DNA of 64,000 nucleotides from Bacillus sp. KH172YL63 (lineage in GTDB: Bacteria > Bacillota > Bacilli > Bacillales > Bacillaceae_B): the NCBI RefSeq assembly GCF_011398925.1, contig NZ_AP022842.1, positions 3,274,001 to 3,338,000 on the forward strand. Direction: 5' to 3'. Shown one piece after another: positions 34,749-43,175 of the stretch; position 1 is the first letter of the stretch, and the number at the start of each line of letters is the position of its first letter. A model generated the notes under the pieces. The model did not search any database and was not told the origin of the DNA. It worked only from the letters and a program-made list of their open reading frames with translations. The translations under genes and the position numbers were made by a program.

Positions 34749-35956
34749 TGAGAGATCTTCTCTTTCTTATCCGCATTGACCATCGCAGATACTTTCGTCG
34801 GCAGACCCCATAATTGGATGAATCCTACGGCAGCATCGTGATCGAACTCATCGTCTTTCGTGTACGTCGCCAATTTCTCATCATATAGTGAATTCGGAGA
34901 TTTTCTTCCTTCCACGATCGCATGACCTTTGAACAATTTCACGCGCGCCACACCGTTGACATACACCTGCGTCTGATCAAGGAATGCTTTCAGCGCTTTG
35001 TTCAGTGGAGAGAACCATAATCCTTCATAAATCAGTTCAGTCATTTTCTTCTCGATGACCGGCTTGTAGTGGGCAAGTTCTTTTACAAGCGTCAAATCTT
35101 CAAGCTCTTTATGTGCTTTCAACAGCGTAACGGCAGCCGGGCACTCATACACTTCACGAGATTTGATTCCAACAAGGCGGTTTTCCACGTGATCGATACG
35201 TCCGACACCGTGCTTCCCTGCAAGAACGTTCAGTTTCGCAATGATTTCATCCAGCGGATATTCAACACCATCCAAGCCGACAGGCACACCGTTTTTGAAC
35301 GTGATTTCCACAACATCCGCTTCATCCGGCGTATTTTCAAGGCTCACCGTTAAATCGTATGCATCTTCCGGCGGAGCCGCCCAAGGATCTTCGAGCACAC
35401 CGCACTCGTTGCTTCTTCCCCACAGATTCTGGTCGATGCTGTACGGGGAATCAAGGTTGATCGGAATCGGGATGCCCTTGTCCTTCGCATACTCAATCTC
35501 TTCCTCACGGGACCATTTCCATTCACGCACCGGCGCAATCACTTCAAGAGATGGATTCAATGCCGCAATCGACACTTCGAATCGCACCTGATCATTTCCT
35601 TTTCCAGTACAGCCATGGGCAACCGCCGTCGCATTTTCCTGTTCAGCGACTTCAACAAGCTTCTTCGCAATCAACGGTCTTGACAGCGCAGAAACGAGCG
35701 GGTACTTCCCTTCATATAATGCATGACTTTGCAGTGCAAGCAGTGCATATTCGTTCGCGAATTCTTCCTTCGCATCGATCACGTAACTTTTCGAAGCCCC
35801 TACCGTCAACGCCTTTTCCTGAACGAAATCAAGGTCCTTCCCTTCACCCACGTCCAGACAGCATGCAATGACTTCATATCCCTTTTCCTTTAACCACTGA
35901 ACCGCAACCGACGTATCCAAACCACCTGAATAAGCTAATACCACTTTTTTATTCAT
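34745..35956 (-). CDS. argG: Argininosuccinate synthase
   Basis: A 403-aa ATP pyrophosphatase that joins citrulline and aspartate. The PP-loop [13 protein letters not shown] is at residues 7-19 and the substrate motif [14 protein letters not shown] near residue 115. AGGAGG lies 7 nt before ATG. It is the promoter-proximal gene of the argGH operon. The upstream region has a good sigma-A promoter with AT-rich repeats typical of ArgR/AhrC boxes, so repression by arginine is likely. Confidence 0.97.
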   Translation of the reverse strand: MNKKVVLAYSGGLDTSVAVQWLKEKGYEVIACCLDVGEGKDLDFVQEKALTVGASKSYVIDAKEEFANEYALLALQSHALYEGKYPLVSALSRPLIAKKLVEVAEQENATAVAHGCTGKGNDQVRFEVSIAALNPSLEVIAPVREWKWSREEEIEYAKDKGIPIPINLDSPYSIDQNLWGRSNECGVLEDPWAAPPEDAYDLTVSLENTPDEADVVEITFKNGVPVGLDGVEYPLDEIIAKLNVLAGKHGVGRIDHVENRLVGIKSREVYECPAAVTLLKAHKELEDLTLVKELAHYKPVIEKKMTELIYEGLWFSPLNKALKAFLDQTQVYVNGVARVKLFKGHAIVEGRKSPNSLYDEKLATYTKDDEFDHDAAVGFIQLWGLPTKVSAMVNADKKEKISQ

Positions 35957-35987
35957 ACGTATCTCCTCCTGTTGATTTTCTATATAA

Positions 35988-36068
35988 AAATGAATATTTA
36001 TTCTTTAAGATGAATTTATATTAGCAGTTAATCAGAAATACATCAATACTTATTCATCAATTTGTATA
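35988..36068 (-). promoter_or_regulatory. argGH promoter with likely ARG boxes
   Basis: On the minus strand TTGATG (36041-36046) and TAATAT (36018-36023) are separated by 17 bp. The dyad GAATA-N3-ATTC lies downstream (near 35992-36003), close to the ArgR/AhrC consensus, and a second AT-rich half-site pair (TGAATAAGT with ATTTATACAAA) lies just upstream of the -35. Repression by AhrC plus arginine is inferred from family knowledge. Confidence 0.65.
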
Positions 36069-36169
36069 AATATTTTTCAGGTTTTATGAACATACCGCTT
36101 TGTACTGGGCTTGCCAGGGGATTTATTGTAGGATGAAAGAAGGCCGGAACATAAGGAGCATGCAAAGAA

Positions 36170-36481
36170 ATGAACACGGAATACTTCATATATAATGAAA
36201 GACTCGGAATCTTCCTCCCACGGCTGACGAAGGAATGGCCGGCATACAAGGGGTCCGAACAGGAAGCAATCCTGCTTGCATGGGAGCAGGTGCGGGGGAC
36301 GATCCCCGACCGCATCCAGGAAATCGACCGTGAAATCGAAGTGCTGCAGGGAAAATTGTCTGAGGAAGAGGATTTCGAAACATCCTGCAGCATCAACCGG
36401 GAGATATCAGAACGGGCATCCGAGATCAATGACTTGTGGATCTGGTACCGCACCACCCCGGAAAAAATAGAAGGGGAATGA
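36170..36481 (+). CDS. Coiled-coil hypothetical protein (103 aa)
   Basis: The protein begins MNTEYFIYNERLGIFLPRLTKEWPAYKGSEQEAILLAWEQ and continues as a charged helix (RIQEIDREIEVLQGKLSEEEDFETSCSINREISERASEINDLW) that should form a coiled coil. It is soluble and acidic. AAGGAG lies 11 nt before ATG. I recognise it as a type commonly seen next to argG in Bacillaceae but cannot name the family. Its stop codon lies inside a strong terminator stem. Confidence 0.65.
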   Translation: MNTEYFIYNERLGIFLPRLTKEWPAYKGSEQEAILLAWEQVRGTIPDRIQEIDREIEVLQGKLSEEEDFETSCSINREISERASEINDLWIWYRTTPEKIEGE

Positions 36482-36504
36482 TGTCTGTGCATCATTCCCC
36501 TTCT
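36469..36504. terminator. Terminator overlapping the stop codon
   Basis: AGAAGGGGAATGATG and its exact reverse complement form a perfect 15-bp stem around a 6-nt loop. The left arm contains the TGA stop codon of the coiled-coil gene, and the right side ends 4 bp before the stop codon of the convergent EcsC-like gene. Confidence 0.85.
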
Positions 36505-36507
36505 GCT

Positions 36508-37344
36508 TTATTCACTCTTCTTTTCACGCAAGTACCGGTACTGATAATATTTCTCCGCAAAATCCGTGATCTTCCGGGAAAGCTGATAATTGGACCCGGC
36601 CCCGATCGCAATGCTGACAAGGGGCAGCCCCGACCACTTCTTCCCCTTGAACATCGTGATCGCCATCGCCTTCAGCGCCTGCTTCATCGACCCTTCCAGC
36701 CACGTATAATCCGTCAGCTGCTCAGACCCGTCATAAAAATAATTCGAATCCTTCTTATTCAAATCCTCCATCAAATCATCCCACGCAAGCGCCCGCAGCC
36801 TCGCCGGCAGCGTCGCCGCATGAAACACCTTCAACGACGTCATCATCTCAAACGGCGTCTGCACATCATACCCGTACGTAATCGCAATCAGCTGAATCGA
36901 ACGGAGATTAATCACAAGCATCGCCGGCAGATCCGACCCGAGCGCCACCAAACCGCCCGTACCCGTCACCCCTCCCTGAAGAAGAGAATAAATCCGGTGC
37001 CGCCCCGCATGCTGCTCCGCAATATAATGAAGCTGATCAATCGTCAAATAATGCAGATCTTCAACCTTCTGAATATCCTCATTAAACGCCCGCGCCGTCA
37101 CAAGAATCCGCTCCCGGGCATCATTTTGCATCTGCGACCCCTGAATCAGGGAATGCATATGAAACAACCAGCCATCCAGCCGCTGAAAAAACTGCTCCTG
37201 CACATCCTCAGGAATCGACTCAAACGCATAATCCAGCCACTTCACATATGTATGCTCCAAATCATTCGCTTCATAATCATACAACTCTTCCCTCCAAGCC
37301 TTGATCGACTGCCACACCTGCTTATCACGTTCCGACCAGTTCAC
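36508..37344 (-). CDS. EcsC-family protein
   Basis: A 278-aa protein of the EcsC family: WEELYDYEANDLEHTYVKWLDYAFESIPEDVQEQF at the start, a central Gly-rich amphipathic region (GGVTGTGGLVALGSDLPAMLVINLRSIQLIAITYGYDVQTPFEMM) and a C-terminal WSGLPLVSIAIGAGSNYQLSRKITDFA. EcsC homologues are of unknown function; the central stretch suggests membrane association. Translation starts at GTG with AAGGAG upstream. Upstream of it lies the ATGAGC-repeat region. Confidence 0.85.
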   Translation of the reverse strand: MNWSERDKQVWQSIKAWREELYDYEANDLEHTYVKWLDYAFESIPEDVQEQFFQRLDGWLFHMHSLIQGSQMQNDARERILVTARAFNEDIQKVEDLHYLTIDQLHYIAEQHAGRHRIYSLLQGGVTGTGGLVALGSDLPAMLVINLRSIQLIAITYGYDVQTPFEMMTSLKVFHAATLPARLRALAWDDLMEDLNKKDSNYFYDGSEQLTDYTWLEGSMKQALKAMAITMFKGKKWSGLPLVSIAIGAGSNYQLSRKITDFAEKYYQYRYLREKKSE

Positions 37345-37872
37345 TGCACCCCAACTCCTTACATTCCTTAAATTAGATATAGTATATCATATGTGAGGCG
37401 CGTAAACCCTGTGTCGGGGGAGAGACTTTTGAATAGTCAGTTAATTTTTGGGTGGGAATGTGGCATGTAGTGGGCTGGACGCTATTTAAATATTGCTATT
37501 GGACGGCGATTTCATGCGAAAAAGCATCATTTGGGAGGGGAAATGAGAGGTTTTTTATAAAAATGGGCGGGGGTTGCCCGACAATCATACTCTGTCCTCT
37601 ATGTGAATTCCTTTCAACGGCCAAATATGAGCCGGCCTCCACAGTTTATGATCTCTTTGTCGAATAATCTTTGCACGCTACGTGGCGGCAGCCAACCTGT
37701 TGATCGCACAGCCCCATCCAGCAGCCACTCTTAAAAACCCCTTCAGACCAGCAATTCCATACAAAAAAATCACCATTCATGCCCAAAAATAAGCCATTTT
37801 TCATAAAAACGGGCGGTTTTTGCCCGCCAATCATACCCTACCCCCTATGTAAAATCCTCTCCACGGCCATAT

Positions 37873-37979
37873 ATGAGCCGGTTTCAAACATTTATGAGCC
37901 ACATTTTAAATTTATGAGCTGGAATTTTTTTATATGAGCTGCAATCCTGATATATGAGCTCTTTGTCGAAAAATCTCAG
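37873..37979. repeat. ATGAGC array in repeat copy 2
   Basis: ATGAGC begins at 37873, 37894, 37914, 37934 and 37954 (spacings 21, 20, 20, 20), each preceded by T/A-rich sequence. The last unit runs straight into the end module CTTTGTCGAAAAATC. Confidence 0.85.
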
Positions 37980-38177
37980 CGCGCTCCGAACAGCGTGCAA
38001 CCCACCAGATCGCACACCCCAATCCAGCAGCCACTCTTAAAAACCCCTTCAAACCAACAATTCCATACAAAAAACCACCATCCATGACCAAAAATAAGCC
38101 ATTTTTCATAAAAACGGGCGGTTTTTGCCGGCCAATCATACCCTAACCCCTATGTAAAATCCGGTCCACGGCCATAT

Positions 38178-38303
38178 ATGAGCCGGTTTCAAACATTTAT
38201 GAGCCACATTTTAAATTTATGAGCTGGAATTTTTTTATATGAGCTGCAATCCTGATATATGAGCCCACTCCCCCAATTTATGATCTCTCTGTCGAAAAAT
38301 CTC
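38178..38303. repeat. ATGAGC array in repeat copy 3
   Basis: ATGAGC at 38178, 38199, 38219, 38239 and 38259, then ATGATC at 38280: spacings 21, 20, 20, 20, 21. ATGATC starts the end module that continues TGTCGAAAAATC. Spacing and end match the array at 62849. Confidence 0.85.
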
Positions 38304-38336
38304 GGCGCGACACGTCACAAGACGCGAACCACCAAC

Positions 38337-38370
38337 CAAAAAAAGAGCCGCCCCAAAGGCGACTCCATTC
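38337..38370 (-). terminator. Terminator of ackA
   Basis: Minus-strand GAGTCGCC pairs with GGCGGCTC (8 bp, one wobble), followed by TTTTTTT. It is 9 bp past the ackA stop codon. Confidence 0.8.
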
Positions 38371-38378
38371 CAAACCAA

Positions 38379-39572
38379 TTAAATATTTCCTTTTTCCACT
38401 ACATCACGTGCAATCATGACTTCCTCGTTCGTCGGGATGACCATGACTTTAACAGGTGAATGCGGGTAGTTGACGAATGCTTCTTTTCCGCGGACCTGGT
38501 TGCGTGCAGGATCCCAGTAAACGCCCATGAATTCTAATCCTTGAAGGACTTTTTCACGGATGAGTGTACTGTTTTCACCGATACCGGCTGTGAATACGAT
38601 CGCGTCCACTCCGTACATGCGGGATGCATATGAACCGATGTATTTGTGGATACGGTTGGCGAATACTTCTAATGCCAATTCCGCACGCTCATTTCCTTCT
38701 GCAGCCTGCTGCTCGATGTCGCGAAGGTCACTTGAGAATCCGGATACGCCAAGCATACCTGATTTTTTGTTCAGGATATCCAATACTTCGTCAGCCGTTG
38801 ATCCTGTTTTCTCCATGATGAACGGGATAAGGGCCGGGTCGATGTTACCTGAACGTGTTCCCATTGCTACACCTGCAAGTGGTGTGAAGCCCATTGACGT
38901 ATCGATCGACTTGCCGCCTTCGATTGCTGCGATACTTGCACCGTTTCCTAAGTGACAAGAAATCAGGCGGACTTGCTCTTTCGGACGGCCAAGCATTTCT
39001 GCCGCGCGCTCGGATACGTACTTGTGGGAGGTACCGTGGAAACCGTACTTACGGATGCCGTAATCCTTGTAGTAATCGTATGGAAGGCTGTATAAGAATG
39101 AGCTTTCAGGCATGGATTGGTGGAAAGCTGTATCGAATACTGCTACCGCAGGAACGTTTGGCAATACGCTGTGGAATGCTTTGATTCCTGTTAAGTTCGC
39201 CGGGTTGTGAAGCGGAGCAAGATCAGATAGTTCTTCGATCTTCGCAACGACTTCGTCTGTGATCAGAATGGACTCGTTGAATACTTCACCGCCGTGCACG
39301 ACACGGTGTCCGATTCCTTCGATTTCGTCAAGAGAATCGATGATGCCATAGCCTGTCAGCTTTTCAAGCAGCATTTTAACCGCTACTTCGTGATTCGGGA
39401 TGTCTGTTACTTCTTCACGCTTTTCGTCGTTCACTGTTATATTAAATACCGCATCGTTCAATCCGATACGTTCAATCAGACCTTTTGTAATAACCGTTTC
39501 TTCAGGCATATCAAATAGCTGAAACTTTAAAGAAGAGCTTCCAGCATTAATTGCAATCACTTTTTTTGCCAC
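38379..39572 (-). CDS. ackA: Acetate kinase
   Basis: A 397-aa enzyme that converts acetyl phosphate and ADP to acetate and ATP, the last step of overflow metabolism. Landmarks are [16 protein letters not shown] at the N-terminus (ASKHA fold), HRVVHGGE (substrate Arg), [11 protein letters not shown] with the catalytic Asp, and [20 protein letters not shown] start follows AAAGGAG. Upstream lie a sigma-A promoter and a perfect cre box, so activation by CcpA when glucose is plentiful is expected. Confidence 0.97.
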   Translation of the reverse strand: MAKKVIAINAGSSSLKFQLFDMPEETVITKGLIERIGLNDAVFNITVNDEKREEVTDIPNHEVAVKMLLEKLTGYGIIDSLDEIEGIGHRVVHGGEVFNESILITDEVVAKIEELSDLAPLHNPANLTGIKAFHSVLPNVPAVAVFDTAFHQSMPESSFLYSLPYDYYKDYGIRKYGFHGTSHKYVSERAAEMLGRPKEQVRLISCHLGNGASIAAIEGGKSIDTSMGFTPLAGVAMGTRSGNIDPALIPFIMEKTGSTADEVLDILNKKSGMLGVSGFSSDLRDIEQQAAEGNERAELALEVFANRIHKYIGSYASRMYGVDAIVFTAGIGENSTLIREKVLQGLEFMGVYWDPARNQVRGKEAFVNYPHSPVKVMVIPTNEEVMIARDVVEKGNI

Positions 39573-39653
39573 GATGTATCGCTCCTTTTGTTTTCGATCT
39601 ATAGACTACTATTTATTCTGTTCATTGAATCATAATTTATCTCTCAATTCCCC

Positions 39654-39711
39654 ATTAAATCACTGACTCCCCCCTATTTCAAGATAAAGCTTGAAATGAC
39701 ATCGTTTTCAT
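39654..39711 (-). promoter_or_regulatory. ackA promoter and CcpA cre box
   Basis: TTGAAA (39677-39682) and TTTAAT (39654-39659) are 17 bp apart on the minus strand. Upstream lies TGAAAACGATGTCA (39697-39710), a full match to the cre consensus TGWAANCGNTNWCA, centred about 57 bp before the predicted start. In B. subtilis the activating cre of ackA has a similar position, so it should activate, not repress. Confidence 0.82.
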
Positions 39712-39808
39712 GTTAAATTAAATATTTTCACAAAAATTAGAAAATGACTCCTTTGCCATGATTCCGGACACGGATACCTCTCCTCTACCCCATACCCCAT
39801 CCCAACGC

Positions 39809-39841
39809 AAAAAAACAGGACCATCCGAAGACAGTCCTGTT
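39809..39841 (-). terminator. Terminator of ytxK
   Basis: AACAGGAC pairs with GTCCTGTT (8 bp, 12-nt loop) and is followed by a T-run on the minus strand. The hairpin overlaps the region right after the ytxK stop codon. Confidence 0.75.
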
Positions 39842-39848
39842 GATCACG

Positions 39849-40841
39849 TTATTTATTCTGGGCAAGCCACTGGTCGATTTTTCCTAAGATGTCCTGCAGT
39901 GCCCTTTGGTTTGAAAGGTTTGGCAGCTGTGCAAGCAGTACCTCTTTCGGAGGCTTGATGCCTTCTTTTTTCTTCTGAAGGATCAGGATGCTTTTCGCTG
40001 AGTTCTTGTTTTTGAACAGTGAAAGGGGCAGCTGAAGGAATCCTTGAATGTCTGCCTTATCTTTCAGGTATTGCTGCAGTTGTGACCCGAGTGGTGATTC
40101 GAACAGTCCGTTCGGGACGATGAAGAAGAGGTAGCCGCCGTCTTTCGTGTGCTTCATGCTTTGTTCGATGAACAGGTGATGGGCATACGAATGGCCTTCT
40201 TCCGCTTTCAGTTCGTAATCCTGTGCACGGAGGTCGTTCGGATAATAGCCGATCGGCAGGTCACAGAGTACGAGGTCGACCGGGTCGATGAACAGCGGTT
40301 CAAGGGAGTCCTGGTTGAACAGCTGCAGCGGATGCTTCTGCAGATCCGCGCCGACATAGGCAAGCTTGATCAGCACTTCGTCGATTTCAACGCCGATCGA
40401 TTGTGTTTCTTTTCCGGGCATTTGATTCAATACGGTCGTGAGCAGGTTCCCTGTCCCGATCGCTGGGTCGAGGATCGTGAGCTTGTCCATGTCACCGGTG
40501 AATTTATTCACCAAGTAGCTGATGAACAGTCCGAGTGAGTCCGGCGTCATTTGATGGTTCGGCTGCACGTTTTCCTTCATTCCTTTCAGGATCGCGAATT
40601 GAAAGGCTTTGCGGATATGTTCATTGTCGAACTGAGAGAGCTGCGCTTCATCATACTTCTTGTTCAGGCGCTTCTTCGTCAGTTCGCTGACTTCCTCCTG
40701 GAGGACGTCTCCCTGAAACAGGTTCTCCCCCGTTTCTGCAACGGCTTCAAGATAGCTGCATGCGAGTTCTTCCTGAAGCAGCGTAGCCGTTTCGTCGATT
40801 ATTCCAAATAATGATTCGACTGGCGAATTGATCATCGGCAT
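39849..40841 (-). CDS. ytxK: SAM-dependent methyltransferase YtxK
   Basis: A 330-aa protein of the N6-DNA-methylase fold (class I MTase). SAM motif I is LTILDPAIGTGNLLTTVLNQM, and the catalytic-loop position has VLCDLPIGYYP in place of a classic NPPY, a substitution seen in YtxK relatives. A helical N-terminal domain (residues 1-110) precedes the catalytic core. The target is not known; it could modify nucleic acid or protein. It lies between tpx and ackA as in B. subtilis. Confidence 0.85.
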   Translation of the reverse strand: MPMINSPVESLFGIIDETATLLQEELACSYLEAVAETGENLFQGDVLQEEVSELTKKRLNKKYDEAQLSQFDNEHIRKAFQFAILKGMKENVQPNHQMTPDSLGLFISYLVNKFTGDMDKLTILDPAIGTGNLLTTVLNQMPGKETQSIGVEIDEVLIKLAYVGADLQKHPLQLFNQDSLEPLFIDPVDLVLCDLPIGYYPNDLRAQDYELKAEEGHSYAHHLFIEQSMKHTKDGGYLFFIVPNGLFESPLGSQLQQYLKDKADIQGFLQLPLSLFKNKNSAKSILILQKKKEGIKPPKEVLLAQLPNLSNQRALQDILGKIDQWLAQNK

Positions 40842-40898
40842 TCATTCCTTTATCTCAATTTCATTCATCTATTGTACCTTTGTCCCCAGAGTTTGTAA

Positions 40899-40936
40899 AA
40901 AAAACAATGCTGACCCGGCAAAAGTCAGGTCAGCAT
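40899..40936 (-). terminator. Terminator of tpx
   Basis: ATGCTGACC and GGTCAGCAT form a 9-bp stem followed by TGTTTTTTTT on the minus strand. Confidence 0.8.
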
Positions 40937-40962
40937 GAAGTCGTATGCTCGTTGGGATTGGA

Positions 40963-41463
40963 TTATTTCGCGTTTTTCACTGCTTCGACTGCAGCATCGT
41001 AATCCGGGTGGTCAGTCGCTTCGCTTACATATTCCACATATGTCACTTCATCGTTGCTGTTGATCACGAATACGGCACGTGCCAATAGACGAAGCTCCTG
41101 GATGTGAACGCCGTATGCTTCACCGAAAGAAAGGTCGCGGTGATCGGAAAGCGTTTGGACATTCTCGATGCCGTTCGCTCCGCACCAGCGCTTTTGCGCG
41201 AATGGAAGATCCACAGAAACCGTCAATACTTCCACGTTGTCAAACTTCGTAGCTTCTTCGTTGAATTTGCGTGTTTGTGCATCACACACGCCTGTATCGA
41301 TGGAAGGAACGACACTCACCAAACGCACCTTGCCCTTGGAATCATTCAGCGTGACTTCCGACAGATCATTAGCTAACACGGTAAAGTCAGGAGCTTTGTC
41401 CCCTACTTTCACTTCATTACCTAATAGTGTGACAGGGTTGTTCTTAAACGTAATATTTGCCAT
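40963..41463 (-). CDS. tpx: Thiol peroxidase (Tpx-type peroxiredoxin)
   Basis: A 166-aa atypical 2-Cys peroxiredoxin that reduces hydrogen peroxide and alkyl hydroperoxides with thioredoxin. The peroxidatic Cys60 lies in [12 protein letters not shown] and the resolving Cys94 in KRWCGANG; the active-site Thr and Arg (RLLARAVF) are present. [10 protein letters not shown] at 41463 is the start: AGGAGG lies 7 nt upstream and the longer frame encodes an unrelated leader. Confidence 0.95.
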   Translation of the reverse strand: MANITFKNNPVTLLGNEVKVGDKAPDFTVLANDLSEVTLNDSKGKVRLVSVVPSIDTGVCDAQTRKFNEEATKFDNVEVLTVSVDLPFAQKRWCGANGIENVQTLSDHRDLSFGEAYGVHIQELRLLARAVFVINSNDEVTYVEYVSEATDHPDYDAAVEAVKNAK

Positions 41464-41547
41464 TATTTGTTCCTCCTCTATATTGTTATGTACAAGTTCA
41501 TAGTACAGAAAAACGATGGGATAAAGCAAATCATAGGGGTCACTTTT

Positions 41548-41582
41548 CAAAAAAAGATGAGCTCACCCCTTAGAGTAAGCTC
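41548..41582 (-). terminator. Terminator of ytfIJ
   Basis: Minus-strand GAGCTTACTC pairs with GGGTGAGCTC (10 bp, two wobbles) and is followed by ATCTTTTTTT. It ends the ytfI-ytfJ transcript before tpx. Confidence 0.75.
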
Positions 41583-41590
41583 TCCGTTTC

Positions 41591-42058
41591 TTACAGGTCC
41601 AGTTTATGGTCATGAGCATGATTGTCGTGGTTATGGTCATCCTTTTTCATCATGCCCTGGATCTTCTCGATCGCACCAGGCGCAAGATCCAGCAGGCGGT
41701 CGATCAGGTGGGTGCTTTCATCTAAATGAAGCATCTTGATGCCCCGGGAGCTGACGATCAGGAACGCGATCGGCGTAATCGAGACACCGCCCCCGCTACC
41801 TCCGCCGAACGGCTGTTTCTTGGTCGAGGAATTGTCGTTGCTGTCATTCCCGCCTTTTCCGCCTTCGTCCTTGCCTTTGCCGTCGATGATGAACTCACTT
41901 CCCCCTGCAGCGAACCCGAAGCCTACCTTCGATACCGTCAGGATCACACTGCCATCGGGTGTTTCAACGGGATCACCGATGATTGTATTCACATCGATCA
42001 TTTCTTTTAAATTTTCCATCGCCGTGGTCATCAGACCTTCAATCGGATGTTCGGACAT
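41591..42058 (-). CDS. ytfJ: Sporulation protein YtfJ/GerW
   Basis: A 155-aa protein of the YtfJ (GerW) family: EHPIEGLMTTAMENLKEMIDVNTIIGDPVETPDGSVILTVSKVGFGFAAGGSEF at the start, a Gly-rich, low-complexity linker (KGKDEGGKGGNDSNDNSS... GGGSGGG), then VSITPIAFLIVSSRGIKMLHLDE. The family is made in the forespore in B. subtilis and needed for normal germination. A His/Asp-rich tail (DDHNHDNHAHDHKL) could bind metal. AGGAGG precedes ATG. It follows ytfI by 15 bp, so the two are co-transcribed. Confidence 0.9.
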   Translation of the reverse strand: MSEHPIEGLMTTAMENLKEMIDVNTIIGDPVETPDGSVILTVSKVGFGFAAGGSEFIIDGKGKDEGGKGGNDSNDNSSTKKQPFGGGSGGGVSITPIAFLIVSSRGIKMLHLDESTHLIDRLLDLAPGAIEKIQGMMKKDDHNHDNHAHDHKLDL

Positions 42059-42073
42059 ATAAAAACCTCCTAG

Positions 42074-42784
42074 TTATACTGAATGTTTTTCTCCAGAAAG
42101 TGAGGAAAGGGGCTTCGTCTTGAACTTGGCCATGCCGCCTCTCCAGTACCGAAGTATCTTGAAACCTACTAGGATAGCATTCCCTATCCGAAACTGGATA
42201 ATACATGAAAATTGCGTCTGGACGACCGCATGCTGAAATGTCGGCGTCACCTCAATGACCGGCATCGACTGCAGGCGCATATAACCGCTCACGATCCCGA
42301 TGATGCTCCCCTTCATCCCCCAGATCATCCCGGTCAGTGTCCCCGTCGACGCCGCATCCCCGCTCCCGAACAGCGTCTTCCAATGAACCTGATCGACCTT
42401 CACCTTTTTCAAAAATCCCCTGATGATCCGGTGCATGGAGTGAACGTGGATGACGACCTCCTTCGTATCATTCAAACTATCAATGAAATTCTTCGGCGTG
42501 ATTTTCTTCCGGGACTTCTTCTCCTTGGAAGGATTGCTTTCATCCCCCTTCTTCGTCTCCTCCTCGAGGACCACATTCGGCCCGTCATCATCCAGCTTCA
42601 CGAGGGGAATATCAATTGTATACTTGATCAACCCGAACCAGGCCCTCAGCTTCACCTTGAAATGATCATTATCATTCCCGTGATACAACAAAATCGTGAT
42701 CGTCAGCTTCGTGATGATCAACATGAATAATAGAAAAATAATAAGTGCACCAACAATGATTAACGTCCACATCCACCAGCTCAT
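42074..42784 (-). CDS. ytfI: DUF2953 protein YtfI
   Basis: A 236-aa protein with one N-terminal transmembrane helix (WTLIIVGALIIFLLFMLIITKLTI), then the DUF2953 region: WFGLIKYTIDIP... VHWKTLFGSGDAASTGTLTGMIWGMKGSIIGIVSGYM. The GSGDAASTGTLTG segment is the family's hallmark. It is partner and upstream gene of ytfJ, and both are conserved in spore formers. The function is unknown. Confidence 0.88.
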   Translation of the reverse strand: MSWWMWTLIIVGALIIFLLFMLIITKLTITILLYHGNDNDHFKVKLRAWFGLIKYTIDIPLVKLDDDGPNVVLEEETKKGDESNPSKEKKSRKKITPKNFIDSLNDTKEVVIHVHSMHRIIRGFLKKVKVDQVHWKTLFGSGDAASTGTLTGMIWGMKGSIIGIVSGYMRLQSMPVIEVTPTFQHAVVQTQFSCIIQFRIGNAILVGFKILRYWRGGMAKFKTKPLSSLSGEKHSV

Positions 42785-42902
42785 AGATTCACACCCTTCA
42801 ACCTCTTATTATGGCCGTTGCGGCGGAATTTAAACGAGGGACGGTCGATTTCATGAGCTTTTGAAGGAGAGTCAAGGGATTTTTTAATGGGAGGGAGGGG
42901 TT

Positions 42903-43118
42903 ATGCGTCGGTTTTTGGGTTTTATGCTTCGGAAGCCGGTGTTTATGCGTCACCGGCCCTTGATCCTGCAGTGATGCGTGAACCGGGCATCCCCCCCTCA
43001 GAGGTGATTGCGTCATTTTCCCTCTTAATTGCGTCGTTTTTTCATTTATTGCGTCTATTCACCCCGTAATTGCGTCATTCCCTAATCCAATTGCGTCTCC
43101 ATCCCCCACAATTGCGTC
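42903..43118. repeat. (A/T)TGCGTC array with 20/21-bp phase
   Basis: Units begin at 42903, 42924 (TGCTTC), 42945, 42974 (TGCGTG), 43008, 43029, 43049, 43070, 43091 and 43112. Except for the 29- and 34-bp gaps in the middle, spacings are 20 or 21 bp. The first units have ATGCGTC and the last six have ATTGCGTC. There is no conserved sequence between the keywords other than T/C-rich content. It lies between ytfI and yteJ, next to the yteJ terminator. Confidence 0.85.
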
Positions 43119-43143
43119 TTTTTCCAAATCCTCACAAAAAAAA

Positions 43144-43169
43144 AGCAAACCCGCTACAGCAGGTTTGCT
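43144..43169 (-). terminator. Terminator of yteJ/sppA
   Basis: AGCAAACC and GGTTTGCT form an 8-bp stem, followed by nine T on the minus strand. It is 7 bp past the yteJ stop codon. Confidence 0.8.
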
Positions 43170-43175
43170 CCTTTC

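Larger units (their letters stand above)
37551..38335. repeat. Tandem ~305-bp repeat with ATGAGC arrays
   Basis: Three copies follow one another: a diverged one (37551-37796), and two near-identical ones (37797-38101 and 38102-38335, offset 305-306 bp), the last cut short by the ackA terminator. Each copy has a GGGCGG-loop-GCCC hairpin, a CCATATATGAGCC-led array, an end module GTCGAAAAATC, and a CCAGCAGCCACTC segment. The array parts of copies 2 and 3 are identical over about 98 bp. Short minus-strand frames within it are by-products of the repeat. This fills the 1-kb gap between the EcsC-like gene and ackA. Confidence 0.85.

Noticed and set aside
36436..37371. 311-aa Arg/Pro/Ile-rich ORF antisense to the EcsC-like gene
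   Set aside because: Low-complexity composition from the codon pattern of the opposite strand, no ribosome site, and it covers a clear EcsC-family gene.
37452..38139. Small ORFs in the tandem-repeat region (plus strand 37452-37667; minus strand 37646-37834 and 37930-38139, sharing an MIG-QKPPVFMKNGLFL start)
   Set aside because: They arise from the repeated DNA unit, lack ribosome sites and differ after the repeated part; similarity between them reflects the 305-bp duplication, not a protein family.
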